From Flavobacterium psychrophilum (GTDB lineage: Bacteria; Bacteroidota; Bacteroidia; Flavobacteriales; Flavobacteriaceae): a stretch of DNA of 35,492 nt. Numbering within the stretch: the first letter of the stretch is position 1; each line of letters begins with the position of its first letter. The position numbers and the translations under genes are program-made. Below, piece after piece: positions 1 to 7,259 of the stretch. The notes beneath the pieces were generated by a model that worked only from the letters and a program-made list of their open reading frames with translations, made no database searches and was not told where the DNA came from. The stretch covers positions 1-35,492 of the forward strand of contig QFQM01000026.1 of assembly GCA_003243255.1 (NCBI GenBank), in the 5' to 3' direction.

Positions 1-254
1 AAAATTCATATTCAAAGGTTTTTGTGAAATCATCAACTGGATTTTATAAAACAAGGGACGGTATTCCTAATGGAGCGACGCTGCCGGGAATTAAGCTTAT
101 GCTTGAGAATGCATATCCTTTGCCGGTAAAAGCTGCGGGAGGGGTGCGCACATTAGAAGAAGCAAGGCAGATGATTGCTATAGGGGTTAAGCGTATAGGA
201 ACATCGTCAGCAAAGGCAATTGTTAGTGGTGAAACAACATCAGGAGGATATTAA
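1..254 (+). CDS. deoC: Deoxyribose-phosphate aldolase, C-terminal part (partial gene)
   Basis: The reading frame is open from base 3 and enters from outside the window, so the GTG at 24 is an internal codon and not the start. The 83 visible residues carry both lysine motifs of the class I aldolase family: VKSSTGF, whose lysine forms the Schiff base with the substrate in this family, and VKAAGGVR, which holds the second active-site lysine. The RIGTSS phosphate-binding segment follows near the C-terminus. The enzyme cleaves 2-deoxyribose-5-phosphate into glyceraldehyde-3-phosphate and acetaldehyde in deoxynucleoside breakdown. A hairpin terminator starts ten bases after the stop, so this is the end of a transcription unit. 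Confidence 0.93.
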   Translation, partial: NSYSKVFVKSSTGFYKTRDGIPNGATLPGIKLMLENAYPLPVKAAGGVRTLEEARQMIAIGVKRIGTSSAKAIVSGETTSGGY

Positions 255-263
255 AAAAATAAA

Positions 264-283
264 GCCTTCCCGTATGGGAAGGC
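264..283 (+). terminator. Hairpin terminator after deoC
   Basis: Perfect 8-bp arms GCCTTCCC and GGGAAGGC flank a GTAT loop. The T-tract that follows is broken (atcattcctttt), so termination may be incomplete. Confidence 0.7.
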
Positions 284-290
284 ATCATTC

Positions 291-374
291 CTTTTCATAG
301 CAAATTTCGTAAGCGGTTTTTATTTCTTTTTCATAGCAATGTTTCCCGACGAAATTTATCTTTTTCTATAGCAA
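291..374. repeat. Three degenerate direct repeats in the deoC-cyoE gap
   Basis: Copies of C-T(4-5)-C-(T)ATAGCAA lie at 291-303, 326-339 and 360-374, about 35 bases apart. Between the copies is an inverted pair, AAATTTCGT at 302-310 and ACGAAATTT at 349-357. No ORF covers this gap (255-547). The sequence could be a regulatory array or a decayed repeat; its role is unknown. Confidence 0.45.
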
Positions 375-494
375 CTTAACTTAGCGTAACTTCTTATGAG
401 AAGGGTTACATATAGTAGATGCTTAAACTTTAAAAAGGTTGCGTTGCGGGTTGATTTTTTTTAAATTATTTATAATGTTTCTTTTTTACTGTCC

Positions 495-528
495 TTGAGG
501 GGTAAGATTAATTTTTGAACTATCTTTG
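495..528 (+). promoter_or_regulatory. Predicted promoter of the cyoE/oxidase operon
   Basis: The Bacteroidota -7 element TATCTTTG (521-528, matching TAnnTTTG) lies 20 bases before the cyoE start. A TTG at 495-497 is placed 23 bases upstream of it as a -33 element. Confidence 0.6.
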
Positions 529-547
529 CGGCAGTTTTTGAAACCCA

Positions 548-1462
548 ATGAAGATTATTTTGAACGCTCAGGAAAATCAGATATCCCTTAAGACTCTTTT
601 TGCAGATTTTGTAGCAATTACAAAGGCCAGGCTTGCCATTAGTGTTGTGTTTTCATCTGTGGCCGGATATCTGTTAGGTTTTTCGGAAGCGTATCCTTTC
701 AGTTGGACTACGCTTATTTTGCTTACCATTGGTGGTTACTGTATGGTAGGTGCTTCAAACGTTTTTAACCAGATTATAGAAAAAGACCTCGATACCCTTA
801 TGGACAGGACAAAGAATCGTCCGGTGCCTTCAGGAAAGATGTCTGTAAAAAATGCTTTTATACTTGGGGCGGTGCTTACTGTTACCGGGATTGCTATTTT
901 ATACAGCATAAACCCTAAAACAGCCATGTTTGGGGCAATCTCCATTTTTTTATATACCAGTATTTATACGCCGCTTAAAACAAAAACGCCTCTTGCGGTT
1001 TTTGTTGGTGCATTTCCGGGTGCTATACCGTTCATGTTAGGATGGGTGGCTGCTACGGGTGATTTTGGTATTGAAGCGGGTACTTTATTCCTTATACAGT
1101 TTTTTTGGCAGTTTCCGCACTTTTGGGCAATTGGCTGGTTTTTGTTTGAGGATTATGAAAAGGCGGGATTTTTTATGCTTCCTACAGGGAGAAAGGATAA
1201 GAAGACTGCATTGCAGACAATACTATATACAGTATGGCTTATAATAGCTTCGCTGTTGCCGGTTACCGGATTTACGGGTGAGCTTAAGCTGAGTATTGTT
1301 TCTGCGGTAATTGTTTTCCTTCTTGGATTGTGGATGCTGGTGTATGCTGTAAAGCTGTACAAGCAGATGGATGCTGCGGCTGCAAAAAAACTGATGCTGG
1401 TGAGTGTTTCATACATATCGCTGCTTCAGGTAATATATGTATTAGATAAATTTATACGATAA
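548..1462 (+). CDS. cyoE: Protoheme IX farnesyltransferase (heme O synthase)
   Basis: This is a 304-residue polytopic membrane protein of the UbiA prenyltransferase superfamily. It transfers a farnesyl group to protoheme IX to make heme O, the first step toward heme A for the terminal oxidase. The prenyl-diphosphate/Mg site is visible near residues 74-92 as NQ..EKDLDTLMDRTKNRP, with the aspartates typical of the family and the NRP motif. The remaining sequence is a series of hydrophobic helices, and the length is normal for the family. It is the first gene of a tightly packed cluster: its stop codon is one base before the start of the next gene, an oxidase subunit III. A promoter-like TAnnTTTG lies just upstream. 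It is also called ctaB in other naming schemes. Confidence 0.95.
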   Translation: MKIILNAQENQISLKTLFADFVAITKARLAISVVFSSVAGYLLGFSEAYPFSWTTLILLTIGGYCMVGASNVFNQIIEKDLDTLMDRTKNRPVPSGKMSVKNAFILGAVLTVTGIAILYSINPKTAMFGAISIFLYTSIYTPLKTKTPLAVFVGAFPGAIPFMLGWVAATGDFGIEAGTLFLIQFFWQFPHFWAIGWFLFEDYEKAGFFMLPTGRKDKKTALQTILYTVWLIIASLLPVTGFTGELKLSIVSAVIVFLLGLWMLVYAVKLYKQMDAAAAKKLMLVSVSYISLLQVIYVLDKFIR

Positions 1463-1463
1463 T

Positions 1464-2042
1464 ATGGAAATGTCTCTTAAAGAGCATAACGAAAGGAATG
1501 CCAGATCTAAAAAGATGATATTGTGGTTTGCCATGATAAGCATGTTTATGATGTTTGCCGGTTTAACCAGTGCTTATGTGGTGAGTACTTCAAGGCCTGA
1601 CTGGCTTAAAGATTTTACATTGCCAAATGCTTTTATAATAAGTACTGTTGTTATAGTGATAAGCAGCATAACTTTTCATCTTGCCAAACTTTCGATAAAG
1701 AAAAATGACAGGCAGATGACAGGTGTTTGGCTGATTGCAACACTTGTTTTAGGGGTAGCTTTTGTTTTAGCTCAGTTTAACGGGTTTGCCCAGGTGATAA
1801 ATGAAGGGTATTATTTTACCGGTCCGGAGAGCACAGTTACTACTTCTTTCCTTTATATAGTTACAGTTGTGCACTTATTGCACCTGTTTGCAGGGCTTAT
1901 TGTGTTGCTTGTTGTAATTTATAATCATTTTAAACAAAAATACAATGCTTCTCAAACCCTTGGATTAGAGTTAGGTGCAATGTTTTGGCACTTTCTCGAT
2001 ATTTTATGGGTATATTTGTTTTTATTTTTCTATTTCTATTAA
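1464..2042 (+). CDS. Cytochrome c oxidase subunit III-type protein (first copy)
   Basis: This 192-residue membrane protein has about five hydrophobic helices. It carries subunit III signatures: the GLTSAYVVS segment in helix 1, the histidine-rich VVHLLHLFAGL stretch, and the FWHFLDILWVYLF ending that closes most heme-copper oxidase subunit III proteins. Subunit III stabilises the catalytic core and is not itself redox-active. The gene follows cyoE by one base and is probably translated together with it. A second, longer subunit III gene lies 47 bases downstream. Two consecutive subunit III-like genes beside cyoE are common in flavobacteria. A second ATG three codons in is a possible alternative start. 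Confidence 0.9.
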   Translation: MEMSLKEHNERNARSKKMILWFAMISMFMMFAGLTSAYVVSTSRPDWLKDFTLPNAFIISTVVIVISSITFHLAKLSIKKNDRQMTGVWLIATLVLGVAFVLAQFNGFAQVINEGYYFTGPESTVTTSFLYIVTVVHLLHLFAGLIVLLVVIYNHFKQKYNASQTLGLELGAMFWHFLDILWVYLFLFFYFY

Positions 2043-2056
2043 TAGAAAAAATAGTG

Positions 2057-2064
2057 TAAATTTG
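2057..2064 (+). promoter_or_regulatory. Possible internal promoter before the second subunit III gene
   Basis: TAAATTTG matches TAnnTTTG and sits 25 bases before the ATG at 2090. The small palindrome CTATTAATAG lies just upstream at the end of the preceding gene. No good TTG element is seen, so this is weak. Confidence 0.35.
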
Positions 2065-2089
2065 GAAACTTTTTAACCAATAACTTTAT

Positions 2090-3079
2090 ATGGCAGCGAC
2101 AGTTACTACAACAGCTACTACTACAGGTAAAACATGGGGCGGAGGAAATGAGCCTATGGGAGCAAGTTATGGCAAGATGATGATGTGGTTTTTCATCGTA
2201 TCGGATGCGCTAACTTTCTCGGGATTCCTTGCAGCTTACGGTTTTTCTCGATTTAAATTCATTGAAACTTGGCCTATTGCCGACGAAGTGTTTAATCACT
2301 TTCCATTTATGCATGGTGTAGATGCACCGATGTATTATGTGGCTTTCATGACATTCATACTAATCTTCTCATCGGTAACGATGGTACTTGCGGTTGATGC
2401 AGGTCATCAACTGAAAAAAACCAAAGTAGCAATCTATATGTTGCTTACTATCGTTGGTGGTTTTATTTTCCTTGGTTCTCAGGCATGGGAATGGAAAAAC
2501 TTCATCAAAGGTGAGTTTGGAGCAGTTGAAACAAAAGGTGGTGCTATCCTTCAGTTTGTTAAGGCTGGTGAAAACGGAAAATTCGAAAGAGTTGCTCTTG
2601 CTGATTTTGCTGCACATTTACCTACAGACCGCGTAAACAAAGTAAGAAGCAACGGTATCTGGTTTGAAGAAACTGCTGCTCTTCCTACATACTCTATCGA
2701 AGAGGTTAAAGCCGGACTAAAAGCGCATCCTGAGGTTCTTGTAAGAACTGAAAAAATCGTTAAGAAACATAAAGAAGTACTTAGCAGAGAAGAGTCTCTT
2801 AAGAGAATCGAAGAAGCTACCATAGTTGTTGAAGGTGCTAACCTTGTAAGAAACGAGTATGGGCATAAACTATTTGCTAACTTCTTCTTCTTTATTACCG
2901 GTTTCCACGGATTCCACGTATTCTCAGGAGTTATGATCAATGTGCTTATTTTCCTTAATGTATTACTGGGTACATACGAAAAGAGAAGAAGCTATGAGAT
3001 GGTTGAGAAAGTTGGTCTTTACTGGCACTTTGTAGATTTAGTGTGGGTATTTGTATTTACATTCTTCTACCTTGTTTAA
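2090..3079 (+). CDS. Cytochrome c oxidase subunit III with a large soluble insertion
   Basis: This 329-residue heme-copper oxidase subunit III is longer than the usual 200-260 residues. The N-terminal half (to about residue 140) has four membrane helices, including MMWFFIVSDALTFSGF. The C-terminal part (about 259-329) has the FFFFITGFHGFHVFSG segment and ends in YWHFVDLVWVFVFTFFYLV, both diagnostic of subunit III. Between them, residues about 141-258 form a charged, lysine- and glutamate-rich non-membrane block. It probably acts as a structural core subunit of the cytochrome oxidase. Its neighbours are the first subunit III copy upstream and subunit IV 21 bases downstream. Confidence 0.92.
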   Translation: MAATVTTTATTTGKTWGGGNEPMGASYGKMMMWFFIVSDALTFSGFLAAYGFSRFKFIETWPIADEVFNHFPFMHGVDAPMYYVAFMTFILIFSSVTMVLAVDAGHQLKKTKVAIYMLLTIVGGFIFLGSQAWEWKNFIKGEFGAVETKGGAILQFVKAGENGKFERVALADFAAHLPTDRVNKVRSNGIWFEETAALPTYSIEEVKAGLKAHPEVLVRTEKIVKKHKEVLSREESLKRIEEATIVVEGANLVRNEYGHKLFANFFFFITGFHGFHVFSGVMINVLIFLNVLLGTYEKRRSYEMVEKVGLYWHFVDLVWVFVFTFFYLV

Positions 3080-3100
3080 TTTTATTTAAAAGTATTTATC

Positions 3101-3454
3101 ATGGCACATTCGCACGAATCTAATACAGGAAGAATTTGGAAAGTTTTCTTTTTGTTATCGATAATAACAATCGTAGAGGTTATCTTTGGTATATATAAAC
3201 CTGCTTTCCTACATGATTCACATCTTTTTCAGATGAATCTGTTAAATTGGTTATTCATCATTCTTACTATAGTAAAAGCGTACTACATTATGTGGGCGTT
3301 TATGCACCTTGAAGGAGAGAAAAGTAGTCTAAGGTGGTCAATTGTGGCACCGTTAGTATTCCTAATTATCTATTTAGTGTTCATCTTACTGATAGAAGGT
3401 AATTATGTTTTTGAAGTGTTTACGACATCTCACAATTATAAGTGGATTTTCTAA
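3101..3454 (+). CDS. Cytochrome C oxidase subunit IV family protein
   Basis: This is a 117-residue protein with about three membrane helices. It begins with a histidine-containing N-terminus (MAHSHESNTGRIWKVF) and has the central motif KAYYIMWAFMHLEGE, typical of the small prokaryotic subunit IV family of caa3/aa3-type oxidases. It starts 21 bases after the second subunit III gene and is the last gene before a strong terminator, so the cyoE-to-subunit IV set looks like one operon. The subunit is thought to be accessory and to stabilise the complex. Confidence 0.9.
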   Translation: MAHSHESNTGRIWKVFFLLSIITIVEVIFGIYKPAFLHDSHLFQMNLLNWLFIILTIVKAYYIMWAFMHLEGEKSSLRWSIVAPLVFLIIYLVFILLIEGNYVFEVFTTSHNYKWIF

Positions 3455-3475
3455 TAACACATTAACTATAAAAAA

Positions 3476-3500
3476 GGCGGTTTTTAAACCGCCTTTTTTT
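3476..3500 (+). terminator. Rho-independent terminator of the oxidase operon
   Basis: Arms GGCGGTTT (3476-3483) and AAACCGCC (3486-3493) with a two-base loop are followed by seven T. This is a strong intrinsic terminator after subunit IV. Confidence 0.9.
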
Positions 3501-3507
3501 AATTTTG
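3500..3507 (+). promoter_or_regulatory. Predicted -7 element overlapping the terminator tail
   Basis: TAATTTTG matches TAnnTTTG. It begins on the last T of the terminator and lies 24 bases before the ATG at 3532, so a new transcript may start where the oxidase transcript ends. No clear TTG element is present. Confidence 0.45.
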
Positions 3508-3531
3508 CACCCGGATATTTTCCTTATTACC

Positions 3532-4206
3532 ATGAAAAAGAAAATTGTTCTGATCGTACTTCTTGTATTGCCGCTTTCATGCTACATCTACTTTGCGCTT
3601 GCAAAGCATAATGCTCTTAATTTACCCGTTATCAATGAGAATGTAAGTGAGCTCCCTCAGGGGACGACACTTGATAACAAGCCTGTCGCGCTTCAGGGTA
3701 ATATTACCATAGTTGGCTTCTTAGGTACTGATATTACTAAGAAGAAGGAAACGGTCTTTAATATCAATGAAAAAATAAACAATAAGTATAAAGGTTTTAC
3801 TGATTTTCAAATCGTAATGCTTTTGCCTGAGGGTGAAGAGCAGGAGGTTCAGAAAGTTATGGATGAGCTTAAGGTAATGGCTGATATCTCTAACTGGAGA
3901 TTTCTGTTTGTTAAACCGGATCAGATTGCAGAGTTTCATCAATCACTTAAGGTTAAAGAGTCTTTAGATGCTGATAGCGGAAGCTATTACCTTTTTATCA
4001 TCGACAAAGAACGAAAGCTTAGAGGAAGAGATGGCAAAATGAAGGATAAAAAGACAGGCAAATATGAATTTAAAGATGGTTATAATTCTTTTGTAGTGGC
4101 TGAGCTTCACAATGAAATGACTGACGATATTAAAATATTGCTTAGGGAATACAGGCTGGCTCTCAAAAAGAATAATGATCAGAAAGGGGTTAAGAGAGAA
4201 ATATAA
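3532..4206 (+). CDS. SCO-like thioredoxin-fold membrane protein lacking the CxxxC motif
   Basis: The start is set at the ATG at 3532 (MKKKIVLIV, 224 residues). The frame is open to a TTG at 3505, but that lies inside the predicted promoter element. Residues about 5-25 form an N-terminal membrane anchor and the rest is extracytoplasmic. The downstream pattern (NITIVGFLGTD, IVMLLPEG, WRFLFVKPDQI, YYLFIIDKE) looks like the strand order of a thioredoxin or SCO fold, but the copper-binding cysteines are absent. Two bases after its stop begins a true SCO gene with the cysteines, so it may be a partner in oxidase assembly. The assignment comes from context and fold impression only. Confidence 0.6.
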   Translation: MKKKIVLIVLLVLPLSCYIYFALAKHNALNLPVINENVSELPQGTTLDNKPVALQGNITIVGFLGTDITKKKETVFNINEKINNKYKGFTDFQIVMLLPEGEEQEVQKVMDELKVMADISNWRFLFVKPDQIAEFHQSLKVKESLDADSGSYYLFIIDKERKLRGRDGKMKDKKTGKYEFKDGYNSFVVAELHNEMTDDIKILLREYRLALKKNNDQKGVKREI

Positions 4207-4208
4207 TC

Positions 4209-4838
4209 ATGAAAAATAAGTATTCTTACGTTGGTGTATCATTCATTGTACTGATATTCGGTATTTGGGCTGTGCCTAAGATCGTTGAACGTTTCCAAAA
4301 ATCGGATCTGGCAGAAATTCGTCAGGTTCCGGATTTTGAGCTTACCGATCAGAATGATAAAAAGATCTCAAACAAAGATTATCTGGGCAAAGTATATGTT
4401 GTTGAATTTTTCTTCAGTACCTGTCCAACCATATGTCCTAAAATGAATCAGAACATGCTGCTTCTGGAAAAGGAATTTTATGGAAATCCTAAATTCGGAA
4501 TTGCCTCTATTACTATAAATCCGGAATATGATACGCCAAAAGTATTAAAGGAGCATGCGAACCTTTTAGGGGTGAAGCATTATAACTGGCATTTCCTGAC
4601 CGGTGACAGGGAATATATCTATAACCTGGCAAAAAAAGGTTTTGTTATGTATGCAGGAGACAATAAGAGTGCTCCCGGTGGTTTTGAGCATTCAGGGCTT
4701 TTTGCATTGGTTGATAAAGAAGGAAACATACGTTGCAGGAGAGATCAGTACGGTAATCCGATAATGTATTATGATGGCCTTGAAGATAGTGGCGTTAAGG
4801 CAATAAAAGAGGATATAAAAAAACTATTAGAAGAATAA
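4209..4838 (+). CDS. SCO1/SenC family copper chaperone for cytochrome oxidase
   Basis: This 209-residue protein has one N-terminal membrane helix (about 6-24) and a thioredoxin-like domain outside the membrane. The SCO copper site is visible: Cys72 and Cys76 in STCPTICPKM, and His161 in GGFEHSG. The family delivers copper to the CuA site of cytochrome oxidase subunit II and may act as a thiol reductase. The gene starts two bases after the cysteine-less SCO-like gene, and its TAA stop is directly followed by the ATG of the DUF420 gene, so the genes are probably co-translated. Confidence 0.94.
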   Translation: MKNKYSYVGVSFIVLIFGIWAVPKIVERFQKSDLAEIRQVPDFELTDQNDKKISNKDYLGKVYVVEFFFSTCPTICPKMNQNMLLLEKEFYGNPKFGIASITINPEYDTPKVLKEHANLLGVKHYNWHFLTGDREYIYNLAKKGFVMYAGDNKSAPGGFEHSGLFALVDKEGNIRCRRDQYGNPIMYYDGLEDSGVKAIKEDIKKLLEE

Positions 4839-5423
4839 ATGGACAATACTAACGCTGTAGAGAAAAAATATAATATCTGGATAATTATATTATCCCTTGC
4901 AATTCCATTGGTGGTGGCATTGCTTATGGTTGTTAAACTTAAAGATCTTGGTTTCGATGTAAAACCGCTTTCTTTCCTTCCGCCTATCTATGCTACTATA
5001 AACGGAATTACTGCGGTTGTGCTTGTTACGGCCGTGTGGGCGATAAAGAATGGCAAACAGGATCTTCATGAAAAGCTTATGAAGTTTGCTATCTGTCTTT
5101 CAGTTGCTTTTTTAGGAATGTATGTTGCTTATCATATGACCTCTGAGTCTACCGCTTTTGGAGATATTAATCATGATGGTGTTGCAGATGCAATCGAGAA
5201 AGCTAAAGTAGGCAGTATCAGGTATCTTTATTATTTTATATTGCTGACGCATATTTTGCTGTCGGTTATCATAATACCTTTCGTGTTGCTTACCTATGTA
5301 AGGGCACTTTCTAAAAGCTTCTTAAGGCATAAAAAACTTGCCAGGATTACCTATCCTATGTGGTTGTATGTGGCTGTAACCGGTGTTATAGTTTATGTAA
5401 TGATATCTAAATACTATAACTAA
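4839..5423 (+). CDS. DUF420 family membrane protein
   Basis: This is a 194-residue protein with about five membrane helices. It shows DUF420 features: a helix ending GMYVAYHMTSEST, the histidine in FILLTHILLSVIIIPFVLLTY, and a closing WLYVAVTGVIVYVMI. The family is found beside SCO and oxidase genes; a role in oxidase biogenesis is inferred from this context. Residues 109-120 (DINHDGVADAIE) lie in the loop before the conserved LLTH helix and match an EF-hand or dockerin-type calcium loop (DxNxDGxxDxxE). It is immediately adjacent to SCO and 11 bases before a small CxxC membrane protein. Confidence 0.85.
   Translation: MDNTNAVEKKYNIWIIILSLAIPLVVALLMVVKLKDLGFDVKPLSFLPPIYATINGITAVVLVTAVWAIKNGKQDLHEKLMKFAICLSVAFLGMYVAYHMTSESTAFGDINHDGVADAIEKAKVGSIRYLYYFILLTHILLSVIIIPFVLLTYVRALSKSFLRHKKLARITYPMWLYVAVTGVIVYVMISKYYN
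5163..5198 (+). other. EF-hand-like calcium-binding loop within the DUF420 protein
   Basis: These bases encode DINHDGVADAIE, with acidic or amide side chains at loop positions 1, 3, 5, 9 and 12 and glycine at position 6, as in canonical calcium loops. Binding is inferred and has not been shown. Confidence 0.5.
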
Positions 5424-5434
5424 TACGTAGTGTT

Positions 5435-5677
5435 ATGGTTTTAAAAGTAAAATACTTTATGCCGGCAATTCTGCTGCTGTTATTTTCGGCAGGAGCCAAT
5501 GCGCAATGCGCTATGTGCCGTGCGGCATTAGAGAGTAGTGATGGAAATGTAAAAGCGGAAGCTGTAAATGATGGTATCGTTTACCTGATGATATTTCCAT
5601 ATCTTTTAGTTGCGCTTGTAGGTTATGCCGTATACAAAAAAAAAAAAAAAAAGAAAGACGTTTCTACCGAAGAATAA
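5435..5677 (+). CDS. Small membrane protein with a CxxC motif, oxidase cluster
   Basis: This 80-residue protein has an N-terminal signal-type hydrophobic stretch (about 9-23) ending in GANAQ, then Cys25-x-x-Cys28 (QCAMCRAALES), one membrane helix (about 48-66) and a lysine-run tail. If the signal is cleaved after ANA, the CxxC would sit near the mature N-terminus outside the membrane, where it could be redox-active or bind metal. The function is unknown; the position after SCO and DUF420 suggests oxidase assembly. The lysine run is encoded by 17 consecutive A (5636-5652), so slippage or sequencing error could change the C-terminus. ATG 5459 is an alternative start. Confidence 0.75.
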   Translation: MVLKVKYFMPAILLLLFSAGANAQCAMCRAALESSDGNVKAEAVNDGIVYLMIFPYLLVALVGYAVYKKKKKKKDVSTEE

Positions 5678-5684
5678 TAAAAAA

Positions 5685-5702
5685 GCCATACAATCGTATG
5701 GC
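5685..5702. terminator. Bidirectional terminator between converging genes
   Basis: Arms GCCATAC and GTATGGC flank a four-base loop, with A6 before and T6 after. It can serve both the plus-strand oxidase-accessory genes and the minus-strand DUF4403 gene. Confidence 0.85.
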
Positions 5703-5722
5703 TTTTTTATTTGTAACAGGAG

Positions 5723-7117
5723 TTATTTCATTCCGTCTATTTTCAGATCCATTTTTCCAGATCCTTTTATGAATGCGATGATGGCCTTGTCGGTTAGTTC
5801 GACTTTGTTGAATTCAAAATCATTAAGTGTTCCGTTTACAAATATTCCCGGCATTGGCGAATAATTATTCAGGTAAGGAAGAAGGTTCTTTTTGCCCTGA
5901 TCCAGATTGTCTTTGATTGAATAACGACAGTTTTCCTGTATCTTTTTAAGGATGATGCCTTCTGCTAACCAATTTGCAGTTTTCATTAGTACACTTTTGG
6001 TGTTTAGTACATAATCCATCTGGTCAAAGTAGATTTCTTTGGTTACGGCATTGTAATTTGGATATCCGGTAAGATAGATTGTTCCGTTAATGCTTCCGGT
6101 CATGTCGAGTGCAATTACCATCTTTCCGTCTTTGTTCCACAGGTCAACTTTCTGAACGGTTACTTTTCTTTTTCCTGAACCGAATTCCTGTCCCTGAAAA
6201 TTTTTAGTGATCACTTTAGAAGCACTTTCATATGTAGATACAGCAGCTACAACAGCACTTATGTTATCGGGCATTTTTTTCACGGCTTTTAAAACAACGT
6301 CTTCTTTTTTGAAAGTGTTTTTCGGTTTTTCTCCCACCATTGTAAGCATAGAACATTTTAACCCCATTTCCAGGGTTACCTGTTTTTTTGAAAGTACAGC
6401 ATCTGTAGCGTATAGTTCAAGCGGCTCTAATTTAAACCAGGTTTCATATTGTTCGCTCGTAAGGAAAGGAGTGCTTATTTTTTCAAGTGCATCCAGTACC
6501 TGAGGTTTAAAATCCATTGTTTTAGCCATTGCTTCATCCAGCTTGTTTTCTATTTTAGACTTAAACAGCTTTACCGAAGGGTTGATGGCATAGGTTATAG
6601 GGACTTTTTTGCCTGCTATTGTAATAGTTGGGCTTTCGTTCCAGTCAATAGACTCGATGGTCGTGTCAGTCTTTAGTTTCCAGTTGGATAATCCTACTTT
6701 GCTCTTAAAGGTAACTACGCCGTCAAGGTTTACTTCACGTGTGTCGTACAGGTTCATTCCCATGGCCGATGTGCCATAACGAATGTTTGCTGTGATTTTT
6801 ATCGGAACGATTGCCTGTAGCTTGTCATTTTGTTCAGAGAATTTTATAGGAGCCGTTTTCCATACCTGCATAGATATGTTGTCGTCTTCAATATTTTTAT
6901 CTTCATAAACCATTCCCGAGAGCAGTTTGTTTACCTGGGTTTCTATATCTGCTATAGTGATTGATACCGGAAGGTTAATGAACGAGTTTGTTCTTTGATA
7001 CACCAAGGGTGCGTCATTGCTGGGTTCCGGTTTTAGCGCGTCTATTCTTTTAGTGGTAGAACAGCTGCTTAGCAGTACTGATAAAGCCAGGACTGCTGTA
7101 AATGATTTGAGTTTCAT
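5723..7117 (-). CDS. DUF4403 family lipoprotein
   Basis: This 464-residue protein begins with a lipoprotein signal peptide: a charged start, a hydrophobic core, and the lipobox LLSSC with the lipidated cysteine at position 19. The mature protein is rich in alternating beta-strand patterns and includes repeated segments of the type seen in DUF4403 (for example PITYAINPSVKLFKSKIENKLDEA and, near the end, GIFVNGTLNDFEFNKVEL). The family is common in Bacteroidota, where it is envelope-located and of unknown function. The gene stands alone, with a bidirectional terminator at its 3' end and the divergent tolC-type gene at its 5' end. Confidence 0.8.
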   Translation of the reverse strand: MKLKSFTAVLALSVLLSSCSTTKRIDALKPEPSNDAPLVYQRTNSFINLPVSITIADIETQVNKLLSGMVYEDKNIEDDNISMQVWKTAPIKFSEQNDKLQAIVPIKITANIRYGTSAMGMNLYDTREVNLDGVVTFKSKVGLSNWKLKTDTTIESIDWNESPTITIAGKKVPITYAINPSVKLFKSKIENKLDEAMAKTMDFKPQVLDALEKISTPFLTSEQYETWFKLEPLELYATDAVLSKKQVTLEMGLKCSMLTMVGEKPKNTFKKEDVVLKAVKKMPDNISAVVAAVSTYESASKVITKNFQGQEFGSGKRKVTVQKVDLWNKDGKMVIALDMTGSINGTIYLTGYPNYNAVTKEIYFDQMDYVLNTKSVLMKTANWLAEGIILKKIQENCRYSIKDNLDQGKKNLLPYLNNYSPMPGIFVNGTLNDFEFNKVELTDKAIIAFIKGSGKMDLKIDGMK

Positions 7118-7232
7118 TGTATTAATATAGTAAGTAATAACTGTGTAAAAGTAAAGTTTTTATTTGTAACAAAATTCGCAGGTTATAGTCTAATAAAAAT
7201 ATATTTGATGCAGTCACGTTAGATAATTTCAA

Positions 7233-7240
7233 TAAATTTG
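7233..7240 (+). promoter_or_regulatory. Predicted -7 element for the efflux operon
   Basis: TAAATTTG matches TAnnTTTG and lies 19 bases before the ATG at 7260. A TTTG at 7204-7207 is a possible but rather distant -33 element. Confidence 0.5.
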
Positions 7241-7259
7241 TAAATCATCAATCAAACCT

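Noticed and set aside
3505..3531. TTG start extending the SCO-like protein by nine residues
   Set aside because: It overlaps the predicted -7 promoter element and would put residues before a normal membrane anchor. ATG 3532 fits better.
5625..5864. Plus-strand ORF spanning the poly-A run and the terminator
   Set aside because: It runs through the bidirectional terminator and is antisense to the DUF4403 gene; a shadow frame.
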